64,000 bases of DNA, taken from assembly GCA_964035015.1 (NCBI GenBank), contig OZ035997.1, positions 28,501,067 to 28,565,066 on the forward strand. The letters are read 5' to 3'. The position numbers were made by a program, and so were the translations under genes. The notes below the pieces were generated by a model, which was given only the letters and a program-made list of their open reading frames with translations, was not told the DNA's origin and did no database searches. This document shows positions 1 through 49,700 of this stretch, piece after piece. The DNA is from Corallium rubrum. Taxonomy: Eukaryota > Cnidaria > Anthozoa > Scleralcyonacea > Coralliidae. Every line of letters begins with the position of its first letter. Position 1 is the stretch's first letter.

Positions 1-168
1 AGAATATTCAGCGAATTTAAATTATAAATTTTATTGCGCTGTTTGGACGCTTATAGTTCATCATACATTAAGTATGACTAGGTCTAGATAACTGCGATTA
101 TATTTACCGACTATTTTGAAGATTTTACTTGAGGTACTGATCGGAGGAAAAGTAATGTAAGCATGGAC

Positions 169-727
169 TGTAAAAGGACTGGATAGGAAACTAATAGTCA
201 CGTGGGGTGTTTTAAGCCTTTTGATTGGTTAAATCGCATTCACTCAGTTTGCAAAATGGTTGAAACCTAGTTGCAAATTGTGATGTCACGAATGGCGTGA
301 GTATGCTTGTTTTACTGAGGTTTTTGATTGAACAACTATGTTGACGTTTCAAATGATTTTATCGCCTTACAACCTGCCTAAGCCACAATCGAGTGTTCGA
401 GGTAAACGTTGTTGATCTTTGTTTTGGCGTTTCCAGCATGTGTTGCTTTGAAGAAACTGGCATCCCAAAGTGGTACTTTGTTTTGCTCGGAACTTGTGAT
501 GCATATATTTAACTATAGTAAACCTTGATATTTTCTTTTAAAATGAGTACGAATAGATGGGAATTTTATCGTATTGTGGCTTTGTCGTATTTACAGGCAG
601 TTCGATTTTCATTTTAAGTTGTATTAATCCTAAACTTTGAATATACAAGGGGTTTTTAAGCTTGTTGATTTCAACCATGCGTGTTATTATGCTCACGCCA
701 TCAAGTTTCCTATCCAGTCTTTTTACA
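169..727. mobile_element. ~560 bp non-autonomous element with 24 bp TIRs
   Basis: TGTAAAAGGACTGGATAGGA (169-) and its inverse TCCTATCCAGTCTTTTTACA (to 727), one mismatch. No coding sequence was recognised. It lies upstream of the first visible LONRF exon, probably intronic. Confidence 0.65.
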
Positions 728-1930
728 TGACGTAAGTTATTTGTAAGTTATCACGATTTGGCATTTATTCGATTTAAATTTACAAATTTAAACTGTGATT
801 TTCTATAATTTCGCTACTCATTTTATCTCCTTTTGCTGCATGAGCATATCGTCGTGTTTTAGAGGTTCAAGGTTGCACAATAAGTTTGCGATTGAAAAAT
901 GAGTATTTTGTTGCTAAAATATCTCAGTAGTTCACCACCTTCACAATTTGCTCTATCCAAAACAATGCCGACACAGGACTATACTTTTATACATAGACAT
1001 GCAGTTACTGTATATTCATATATTTTTGGTCAGAGAGCATGTAGCATTGGCAAAGCAATAAAGAGTTCAACACCATTGATCTACACACCACATGCAGACC
1101 CTACCATATAATGTCAGAAATTCTTAACGTTTGCATTCTTTTTATTCTTTTTCTCAGTATATAGGCGATACGATCCAGGTGCGTAGTTTTGTATATTTGA
1201 ATTGACGAGTTTTCGAGTGTTGCACACGCATTATTTCGGCGGGGTTTATATCACATAAAAGCTAGCGATATATAGCCGTCAAGTGAGAAAAATAACACTC
1301 TTACAAGCAAACGTTCCGAAACTATATAAGAATTACAATATATCAGGGTTACATAGAAGAGTTTTGATTTACGTCGTAACCGTGTGAACTTCATCTATCC
1401 GCCACTGCTGGCTTCGAGTGGCGCCAATTAGTCTCGGTTAGGGCAGATGGCATGATTCTGTGCCGATGGCTTCTTGTCGCTGGATAAAAAGATTGCACGC
1501 TCTAGGTACGAGATTGAAATGGAGCCCGGTAAAATAATGCGCGTGCAACGGTCGAAGTTAAAAGGGATGACTCAAAGCGACCCATCCAGTCCTTTCGCGG
1601 TTTTTCCAAAATATGTCGTGAAATTTGTTTTCTTAAATTTCTCGTCAGGCTTCAGTGAGTCTCAAGTTTTTAGCAATAATAATAACCTTAGTCCATGTCC
1701 ATGTCCATGTCCAGCCTGAATATACACTCTGTAATTCAGTCTGTGAAAACTTGCACGAAACCCCACTGAGCTCCTCAGATCTGAGAAGTAGATTCTGATT
1801 GACTAAATCACGAAGTCCTGTCTTGTCCCAATTATGATTCGTTCACTGCATGGTCATCCTCGTGTGGTCAAATAATCCAATCAAATTACCAAAAAAATAA
1901 ATAAACCAAAAACATTGAACGTTAAATAAG
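728..1930. other. Non-coding stretch, nothing recognised
   Basis: AT-rich with short unrelated frames at 899-1111 and 1474-1719 that show no protein family features. A short TCCATG repeat lies at about 1692-1713. I see no RING or TPR exon of LONRF here. Confidence 0.5.
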
Positions 1931-1934
1931 GTGT

Positions 1935-2335
1935 TTGGTAATAATTGTTAGTTGTTTGCTGTACAAGCTGTGTTAGTTAGTAATACTCAGAAAAACTCTG
2001 AGCTCTGAGCGGGAATCGAACCCACAACCTTCTGAATACCAGCCAGACGCTCTAACCATTGAGCCACCAGAACTCAGATAGCGGAGCAAGGTTAATTAAG
2101 GTACTTATACCTTAGACTGTGCCCAGTCCTCTAGGAACGAATTCCAACCGCTCGGTTACAAGTACTTGTTGGTCTACAAGTCGCGTTGTAACAGTAAGTT
2201 TCCAGGAAACTTACTTAAGGTTGTGGGTTCGATTCCCGCTCAGAGCTCAGAGTTTTTCTGAGTATTACTAACTAACACAGCTTGTACAGCAAACAACTAA
2301 CAATTATTACTAACATCAAGCTGCAATTTCTGAAA
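1935..2335 (-). repeat. tRNA-derived SINE, with its 3' half repeated head-to-head
   Basis: On the minus strand, about 2075-2003 reads as a tRNA-like head: TGGCTCAATGGTTAGAGCG (A box) and GGTTCGATTCCCGC (B box), followed by the tail CTGAGTATTACTAACTAACA to about 1940. At 2214-2330 the B box and tail occur again on the plus strand, so the locus is an inverted pair. 2090-2200 matches the 5' part of the copy at 41 kb. Confidence 0.75.
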
Positions 2336-2463
2336 CTAACTAAAGGTGTTTGGTGTTTGGTAATACATTTTATTATTAGTAATGATCTCACAGCAACCAT
2401 AGATAGAGGGATACACTAATATAATCTAATACTATACTAATGTGGGTATTTCACATTTTCTAG

Positions 2464-40238
<37,775 letters not shown>

Positions 40239-40985
40239 ATAGTTTACAGTCAGTTTCAGCTTGCTTTTGAAATCTGAAACGTATAATTGAAATGAACATT
40301 CCGAACTTACGTTGCAATGTTCAGAACTACATTGCGAGGTAGATACAAATTTAAGTCGGCAATTTGTTTGAATTGTTTCTGTTTAACCAAGTATCTCAGT
40401 ATTATTCTTCATTTCCGTCAAACACTACACAACAAATAATCTTATACTTCGTGATTTCGGCATTTCGCCAAAGGATTCAATCCAAAGCTTATTAAATTCG
40501 AACTTCACAATGAACTTCGCGAACTTCCGTACCTTAGTTCCCAACCTTCCAACAAATGTTGACAAACGAATTTCAAAAACCAGCTGAACTGACTATACAG
40601 TGCATGGTTCTTCTTGCATTCATTGCATGCATGGTCTCTGCCTTAAAGTACCCATAAAACGAAAATTAAGGTCTATTATATTTAACATCTTTTGCAGTTT
40701 TACCTTTCCTTACTTCGATGTTGAGATATAGTTCAGGTGTTTGATATGCAAAATAGACATTTTGACGTCATATGAGCAAAATGACTTATCGTATTACTTA
40801 TCAGAGAAGGTTATATATCCTTTGGTGTTTCTAAACCAAATGAATTCGAAGGAATTTTCTCCCACAACACCAAACGTACATGTACATTTTTTTAAAATAT
40901 CAAACAACCTGAAATATATCAACAACAAAGCAAGGAAACGAAAAACTGCAAGTGTTGTTGTGTTAGTTTCAGTGTTACTAACAGT
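40239..40985. other. Stretch after the LONRF stop
   Basis: Likely LONRF 3' UTR at first; I see no clear AATAAA close to the stop. No other gene found. A TTAAAGTACCCATAAAACG block at about 40644 resembles the end of the TTAA MITE at 60045. Confidence 0.4.
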
Positions 40986-40994
40986 GTTTAACTG

Positions 40995-41260
40995 GAAACT
41001 TACTGTTACAACGCGACTTGTAGACCAACAAGTACTTGTAACCGAGCGGTTAAGACTCGTTCCTAGAGGACTGGGCACAGTCTAAGGTATAAATAACCTT
41101 GCTCCGCTATCTGAGTTCTAGTGGCTCAATGGTTAGAGCGTCTGGCTAGCATTCAGAAGGTTGTGGGTTCGAGTCCCGCTTATAGCTCAGAGTTTTTCTG
41201 AGTATTACTAACTAACACAGCTTGTACAGCAAGCAACTGACAATTATTGTTGTGTTGTTT
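40995..41260 (+). repeat. tRNA-derived SINE, longest copy
   Basis: The 5' part has ACCGAGCGGTTAAGAC, like a Ser/Leu-type tRNA A box. Then comes a second tRNA-like head at 41118-41185 with TGGCTCAATGGTTAGAGCG and GGTTCGAGTCCCGC, and a tail TCTGAGTATTACTAACTAAC. Shares all parts with the copy at 1935-2335. Confidence 0.78.
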
Positions 41261-41866
41261 CATATAAGCACTTTAACCCGTTAAGTGCTTAATTGAGTAC
41301 ATGCATGTATATAATATACATCAATCCTGAAACATAAACGCTACGGTAGTATAGCCCACCACAAGCCAGATATAGACAAATTAGCATATTTGTTCATCGT
41401 AGTGAAATATAGACCAGATTTGGAAGCCTTAATTGTTATATGTATTTTTGTACAATGAAGCAATGAGGCAATAGTAACGATTGGGTTCGATCACCCAACC
41501 ATGATGCGGTTTTTAAAAATAAGTATATTTCAAATATTCATCAACCTAACTGAAACAAAGGATGTAGTTAAATATACACATGCAAGTTTCTGTCAAAATA
41601 CTGATTAGTTTAAGTATGGTTTAAGAAGCTATACGAAAGCTCTCTCCGCGGGCATTATGAAAATTGTTAATGCCCTACGATTGGAAACAAACAAAAAATC
41701 CTAATAAGAAACTTTTATTGCCGCAAAACGACGAATTAAATAAATGACGATGAACCTTATAAAGTAAATTCTAGTATCCAGACGGGAAAGAAACAGCAGA
41801 AAATAACGCTAGTTCGGTATTTTGACGAAGTTAAAGGAAGCGACGAACCAAGAAATACAAGATTGT

Positions 41867-42163
41867 TTTTATAACCTCGACCGTTTATATTCTGTGTGAT
41901 TTTATAACCTCGACCGTGTATATTCTGCGTGATTTCGTTCGTTCCGTTCGTTCGTTCGTTCGTTCGTTCGTTCGTTCGTTCGTTCGTTCGTTCGTTCGTT
42001 CGTTCGTTCGTTCGTTCGTTCGTTCGTTCGTTCGTTCGTTCGTTCGTTCGTTCGTTCGTTCGTTCGTTCGTTCGTTCGTTCGTTCGTTCGTTCGTTCGTT
42101 CGTTCGTTCGTTCGTTCGTTCGTTCGTTCGTTCGTTCGTTCGTTCGTTCGTTCGTTCGTTCGT
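41867..42163 (+). repeat. 33 bp duplication followed by a TTCG array
   Basis: Two copies of TTTTATAACCTCGACCGT-TATATTCTG-type units lead into about 54 uninterrupted TTCG repeats to 42163. The NERT/SFVR frames on either strand are artefacts. Confidence 0.95.
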
Positions 42164-42601
42164 TTCTTTACGACAAAATATCAAACTGAGGCCTTGCTAT
42201 ACTGATCGAGTCAGTAATAGGTGAATTAGCGTCAATGTGTTAAAAACCTGCATGGTTGATACTTCACTGCATGTAAAAGCCGGGCGGTACTTTTTATAAC
42301 GAAACTCAATCATGTGTATTTCCAGGTTTCAGCTTGCTTTAACTTCGTCAGGATAGTAAAATTCACTTTCAGAATATTATTTGTCACTGATTTCAGTAAA
42401 TTTCGTAGTTTGGAGGTAACAAGACATTCTAAAAGTTTTATTGTAGGATTCTTGTTTGTTTCTGCATAGGGCATTGACAATTTTCACAATTCCAGCGGCC
42501 ATTATCGAGGTACTTTGCCACGTTAGCAACCAATCACAACGCGCGATGTTACCGGAAATAACCTGTTCCATATAATATTGCATTCATAATCTTTGGTTCA
42601 C

Positions 42602-42768
42602 AATGGCTTGTCTCACCCCCCACGTGACCCTGTCCTCTTCCTTACTGCGATTGGTCAGTTATAGCATTTGAGGGGGAAATGTTTTGCCCTTTTTGCCCTC
42701 AAACGCTAACCGACCAATCACAATAAGGCAGAGGTCAGGGTCATGTGAGGGTGAGGCAAGCCCATTGA
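42602..42768. mobile_element. Foldback MITE with ATGGCTTG ends
   Basis: AATGGCTTGTCTCACCCCCC, ACGTGACCCTGTCCTCT and GCGATTGGTCAG at the left are mirrored by CTGACCAATC-like, AGAGGTCAGGGTCATGTGAG and GGTGAGGCAAGCCCATT at the right. Just downstream of the TIR gene stop. Confidence 0.72.
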
Positions 42769-43030
42769 TTTCATGTTTTGTTTCATATATCTTTAAGATT
42801 AAAAATTGGCTATGATTTTTGGTTTAAAAGTTTAAGTTGTTCCACTAATTGTTCTAACTCGTATACTTTTAGTATAAAATAAGCATATATATGCTGTACT
42901 TTATATATAGTTAATAGTTATCATATATATAGTTATTTGTCATTAATATATAGAGTCGTATAAAAATGTACCACAATGTAAAATGTATCTACTCCGTGCC
43001 GATAGCAATGGTAGAGGCCTAACTAATTGG

Positions 43031-46000
43031 CTAACTAAGAGGCCTAACTAATTGGGATCTAACCTGCTCGTCCGCACTTTTCTCCTTATAAATTAACGAG
43101 TTCTTTTTAAAATGTTGAACACACGTGGCTAGGTGAATGTAGTTGGTAAACTTGTCATGCAAGCCAAAAACAGGACAATCGTTTTCTGTCAACCATCCAA
43201 GAAGCAGTTCAATAGAATTTGCGAAGCAATGAAGAATCTCTGGAGGAGCTTTGCTTGATCTAATGAGATTTAATTTATAAGACGAAGAATGTTCCTTTAT
43301 CTTTGATGGTGGTTCCTTCCACAATTTGTCCGTGCAATCGAAAAAACACGGTAGCAGGTTGACATAAGTTGGCTTATCGGGAAGATGGTTTAGAGTAACT
43401 GCAAGAAAACAAATGTCTGGAGCATAACGTTGTCGACACCAAGCAATATTTAGTTCATGAACCAACTCAGTGGACTTAACAAAGCTGCTGGACAGCAAAG
43501 GAATGACTAGACGGGCATTTTCCAGGTAGTTTAAGCAAGCTGAGTTAGTTTCTTCCAATGATTTCTTGATTATTAATGACTGATTGTGCGATATAACTAT
43601 TTCACAAAACAGTTGGCAATATTCTGCATCTTCTGCAGACGAGATGACATAAATATCGACATGATTTGGGATAATCTTTGGCGATGGTGTAGTGGCAGAG
43701 GGTACGCCATCTTGCTCACTTTCTTGTAACAACAACCCATTTCTAATGGTTGATGTGAACTGATCTTCATTTTGAATAAGTACCCGAGCATCTTCTAAAA
43801 CGGTTGTCAACGGAGCCATCTGTCTTATTTTGGAGACACCTTGATAATTCGTAAGGTCTGTTGGTTCTGCATTTTTTAAAAATAAACAAAATATATTGAC
43901 TATAGTGAAATCAACTTACAGATATTTCTATATAATTATCAATTTTTAGTCGATTTTGATTGGTTTTTGACATACAGACAATTAGACTTGCTCGAAGTCC
44001 GCCTCTTAGCGCTAGTTTTTGCGGGTGGGTGGGAAGGCTCCCGCCTTCCGGGAGGAAAGAGGCGGACTTGTTTCGCTTGCAGGTTTTTTAATTTAATTAA
44101 ATATTCTGGCGGGAAATCGCTGAAATGTACATCGCCCTGTTTTGACGTGTTTCGGGTTGTCGTACACGCAATGGAAAGTGGTTCTACCCATACTAAAACG
44201 TTTTCAAGTTTTTCTGTTTAACTCCAACTTCCAAAGATAGCACTTGCATAGCAATTTAGCCTGAATATAATTACTTCCCGAATTATGTCACTGGTGCGTC
44301 GAAAAATTCACCGGTGAATTTTGGCGCGCTGCAGGTGGGAAAAGTCCTTTTCAACAAGGAACCGAAAGGTCAAAAATGTTTGAAAAGGACTTTGAGAAAG
44401 TCTAACAAACAATTCGTGATACCCTACGCCTACAGATATTACTCGACCTTAATTCTTCTTGATATCATGCTCAGAGTATTGAATAGAAGTCTCATTGTTA
44501 AATCCAATTGTTCTCAAACCTTACTAAAACCTATCAAAACATTTTAAATCTTACTAAATCAATAACGAATATCTATATATGTTGGTGTTTATATAAAACA
44601 AATATTATAATTTTATCGGGCATTGTGGTGATTTTGCTTGCTAAAATGAAGAATTCAGCGGTTTTAGCCCGCTGATTTGAGCCTATCGATTTTAACAGTT
44701 CTAATTCACTTTTGGCTTGTTTATGGAATTATATACTTTTCTTGTCAATACTTTGAAACAAAGATAGTTTTCATGACAAATGTTGCGTTTTTCTGTCAAG
44801 TTTACATGTAAGTTATGAGTTATGTAAATATTTATTGCAATGAAATACACGCCGGTGGGTTGGCGGCACTGTTCAACATACTGTTAACTGTACTGTCTTT
44901 GATTTTCTTCCAAATGCACTTCCAAATTATTAATTTATAATAGTCATACAGTTGATGTTCTTGGGCATATGTTTTTGGCCCTTCTCAGAGCTAAGCTCGG
45001 CTATTGGTACATTTTATCTTTCACCTCATGAAAATATTATTGGCATTGCACTCCTAAACATTTATTATACAATACTGATATAATCTCGATTGTGATTAGC
45101 TAAAAACCTACAGACAATTCTTGATATCTTGCCACCTACAAAATATCAAAAATTGTCTGTAGCTATGACGTAATTTTTGCGAGCTGGCCAGCGGTTTGAG
45201 CAAAACAAACATGGCCGCCAGGACCTTTAGGAGTATCTCGGCGTTGATAACACAAGCGACATGCTCAACCTCATCCAATAATTGTATATTATTTGTATAT
45301 TTGCATATGTTGGTGATCGAAGTATAAGACAGTATGAAATTACTCTTTCAAACTATTTTCAAAAAAAAAAAATAAATAAATGTTTTAAACAACCCACCTC
45401 TTATATCTCTGACAATGTTTTTACACACACTAGATATGCTAGAGTTTTGTTTCTCAAGCGTTTCATCAAAACATTCCACAGGCGAAAGAAAATTTAACCA
45501 CTCAAGGTTCTGATCTAAAGATTCAATCACGATAGGCCATACTTTGGAAGTTCCTTGACGTTGCAATGCGATAGCCAAGCTGAGTTCTTCAACACAAACT
45601 TTGGAACGCAGATAGTGGTTGGAAATTAAAGCAATCGTCAAATGAGACCGATCTACACAAGTAAAACAAATTAGGTATAAATTTTAACCTAACAAACAGT
45701 GTAATGTGTTTGAGGTTAAGCGTCCCCGTCATTTTAACGTCAATTGGCAAGTTACCAGGTGTTGCGCGCGCATAATTTTGGCGAGCTCAAAGTCAGAAGT
45801 GGCGGATAGAGGAAGTTTACGGTTATACCGCCACAGGTCAAACTCAACTTTAAAATAATTTTAAATCCTCTTCATTTATAAGTGAAGCTTTTCGATTTTG
45901 TTTATAATGGTTTCATCTCATCTCGCCTCACCTCATCCTCATTTCGCCTCGTCCTATCCCATCCCATCTCATCAGACTCATCTCACCTCATCCTCAACTC

Positions 46001-46737
46001 ATCTCATGAGACTCATCTCTTCTAATCTCATCATCACCTCGTCCTCAGTCCTCATCTCATCTCATCTCATCAGATTCATCTCATCCCATCTCATCTCATC
46101 TCATCTCATCCCATCTAATCTAATCTAATCTAATCTAATCTAATCTAATCTAATCTAATCTAAACTAATCTAATCTAATCTCATCTCATCTCATCTCATC
46201 TCATCTCATCTCATCTCATCTCATCTTATATCTCCCGTTTTGTTACTTTTTCTTCTATCCGCTCGTCTCGCACTCGTTCAAGTCAAAATAACTTGCTTCA
46301 AGCCAATCCTTGTAAGACTTCTCTTTTTAGAAATTCTTTTTTCAACAGAATTGTCTTTCTCTGAAACAATCTCTCTCCGATAGTTCGCGATAGTACTTCT
46401 GTTTCCACTTTTAAACATGAACTTTATATTCACTACTCTTCTAAGTTAGACTCCAGTTTCGATGTTAATAGACTGCGCACCTGGAAAAGTTTCTGTTCTA
46501 AGTGTCGTTCTTTCAATCCAAGTTGTTGCTCTTAAATCTTTATGTAATTTGTGTATTAGTTGGGGTTTTTTGTTGTTGTTTTTTATCGTATGTTTACTTA
46601 ACGCTTATTATGTAATTTTTTTGTTGGGTTGGTCTTCACATGGGACTCGTGTCCTGTTGCTCATTCCTTCAATCATGTTCAGGTATTGCATTCTTTATTT
46701 ACTGTATATTTGCATTTTTGCATGGTTGTAAATTTTA

Positions 46738-46777
<40 letters not shown>

Positions 46778-49700
46778 CTCATCTCATCTCATCTCATCTC
46801 ATCTCATCTCATCTCATCTCATCTCATCTCATCTCATCTCATCACATCTCATCTCATCTCATCTCATTTCATCTCATCTCATTTCATCTCATCTCATCTC
46901 ATCTCATCTCATCTCATCTCATCACATCTCATCTCATCTCATCTCATCTCATCTCATCTCATCTCATCTCATCTCATCTCATCTCATCTCATCTCATCTC
47001 ATCTCATCTCATCTCATCTCATCTCATCCCATCCCACCTCATCAGACTAATAATAATAATAATTTTAATAACTTATATTGCGCATTCTACATGACGAGAT
47101 GATCGAATGCGCATTACATTGTACAATAAAATAATACATTTAGTTATTTACAGCAATTACAATACATAAAATAATATTAATAATAACAAGAATATAAAAC
47201 TAAGCTAAGTGAAGTTATCGTAAGCTAATCTAAAAAAAAAAAAGAAAAAAAAAAAAAAAAAAAAAAGAGACTTAAGAAGCCTCTTAAAACAGTCAACAGT
47301 CTTTGCGTTACGAATGTCTGCAGGGAGAGCATTCCACAGCTTTGGAGCAGATATCATGAAGGCACGGTCCCCAAGTGTAGCATAGGTCTTACATAAAGGA
47401 CGCTTAAGCAATAGCTCCTTATTCGATCTAAGAATATATTTCCCGGTAACAGACGATTTGATCGAAATTAAATCCTTAATATACAAAGGGGCTAACCCAT
47501 GAATAGCCTTAAAAGTAATTAGCAAAATTTTGAATTTAATGCGAAACCTAACAGGTAGCCAGTGTAATTTTGAAAGAAGTGGGGTAATATGACAAAATTT
47601 ATGCTCCATGAAAATCAACCTAGCGGCAGCATTCTGCACTCTTTGCAGCTTATCTAATTGATATGCAGGTACACCATGCAATAAACTATTACAATAGTCC
47701 ACCCTGCTAGTAATAAACGAATGAATCAAAGTCTCTGCCGCATTCTGACAGATACTTTCTAATACGTTTAATGTTGTGAAGGTGATAGAATGCCGCACCA
47801 CACATTTTAGTAATATGGGTTGCCATGGAGAATTTTTCATCAAACCAGGAACCTAGATTCCTTACTGACTCAGCAGTGTGATTTTACAGTCACCAACTGT
47901 AATATGATCAATCTTAACCTTACTTAGTTGTTGCCGAGTCCCGATTATAATAAATTCAGTTTTGTCATCATTTAACATAAGCATGTCAGAGCACATCCAG
48001 GCTTTGATATCCTCTATACAGCATTCCAATGCACTGACAGCTGCCTCCTGATTGGCTAAACTTTTAGGGCTAAATGATAAGTACAACTGTGAGTCGTCTG
48101 CGTAGCAGTGTACATCAGGAAGATGACGATTGATAATGTCAAATAGCTGACTCACATAGGTGTTAAACAGTAATGGACCAAGACATGATCCTTGCGGAAC
48201 ACCAGAATCAAGGTAAAACCTATTTGAAACGGATCCATTAACATACACACGCTGTGATCTTCCAGACAGGTAAGACTCGAACCAAGACAGCACTGTTCCA
48301 TTAACCCCAAATTTAGACTGTAGACGCGAAAGCAGAATATCATGGTTGACAGTGTCAAACGCTGCGCTTAGGTCTAGCAAAACAAGAAGTGTCACATGCT
48401 GTTTGTTCATATTCATAAGAATGTCATTATGAACCTTCAGCAGGGCCGTTTCTGTGCTATGTTGTTTCCTATAAGACGACTGAAATTTTAGGTACAGGCC
48501 ATTGACAGACATGTGAGACTGCATCTGATAAGCAGCAGCACTTTCCGTTAACTTAGAAATGAATGTTAAGTTACTAATAGGACGAAGGTTCGCAAAATTC
48601 ATATCAAGTCCACATTTTTTAAATGTAGGATGGACTAAAGCCTCCTTCAATTGTTTAGCGAAATATCCCGACTGAAGAGACAAATTGAGCATGGACGTGA
48701 TGACAGGTAGAAGCTCGTCCATACACTTCACAGTTATCGAAGTTGGCATTGGATCTAGTGGGCACGACTTCTTCGCTGATCGAGCAACAATACTCCTAAC
48801 ATCGTCAGTCGAGAGTATTTTAAAATCTGAAAAAGAAGCTTCCGGGTGACTGTCTGTTATTAATTGATCAGATCTATCGAAAACTGCTTTATTAGTTAAA
48901 TTAACATGAATGTTCTTGACCTTCTGGACAAAGAACTTGCCGATATCATTGGCTACAACTTCAGCGTCGGATCCTTCTGGTAGAGATAATATCTTTGACT
49001 CTGTCAGTAAGGTCTTTGCTGCTTTAAAGAGTCTTCCCTGGTTGGCACTATTTTCATGAATAAAGTCACAGTAGTATGTGCAGCGCGCCCTGTTCATTAA
49101 AAGTGTAGCATAGTTCTTTTTCTTTTTAAAAATAGCCAAGTGAATAGTACTATTAGTTGCTCTCCATTTGCGCTCGGCTCTTCTTCTTGCTCTAATTGCA
49201 GATCTAATGTCATCATTAAACCAAGGGACACGTGGCCTGTTAACAACTCTTCTGGACTGTAGGGGAGCATGCCGATCAATCAAGGAGGACAGTGTTGAGT
49301 TATAACAACTAACAAGATCATCTAAATCCGTAATATCATCAGTGCAAAGGGCTGACTTGGCAAGATCATTTCTTAATACATTCAAATCGATGGACTTGAG
49401 TTTCCTATAAGTAATTGACTTGACAGACGCGCGTGGTTTAACTGAATTCAGACAGCAAGAAACAACAGCATGGTCTGAAAAGAAGCGACTAATTGTAGGC
49501 TGACATAATATAGTAGAGTCAAACTGACGAGTAATAACTAAATCAAGGGTGTGACCATGTTCATGGGTGGGTCCATCCACATGCTGCATAAAACCCATGG
49601 ATTCCAAAATGTCAAGAAACTCAGCAGCATACACATCATCAGGATTGTCAACATGAATATTAAAATCACCAGTTATCAGTAACGGCTCTGCCGTCAGTGT

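Noticed and set aside
1474-1719. Frame tested as a possible LONRF upstream exon
   Set aside because: No Cys/His RING pattern and no TPR helices; junctions do not fit.
41885-42224. NERT/SFVR repeat frames
   Set aside because: Pure TTCG microsatellite.
45898-46128. Ser/His/Leu-rich frame
   Set aside because: CTCAT array translation.
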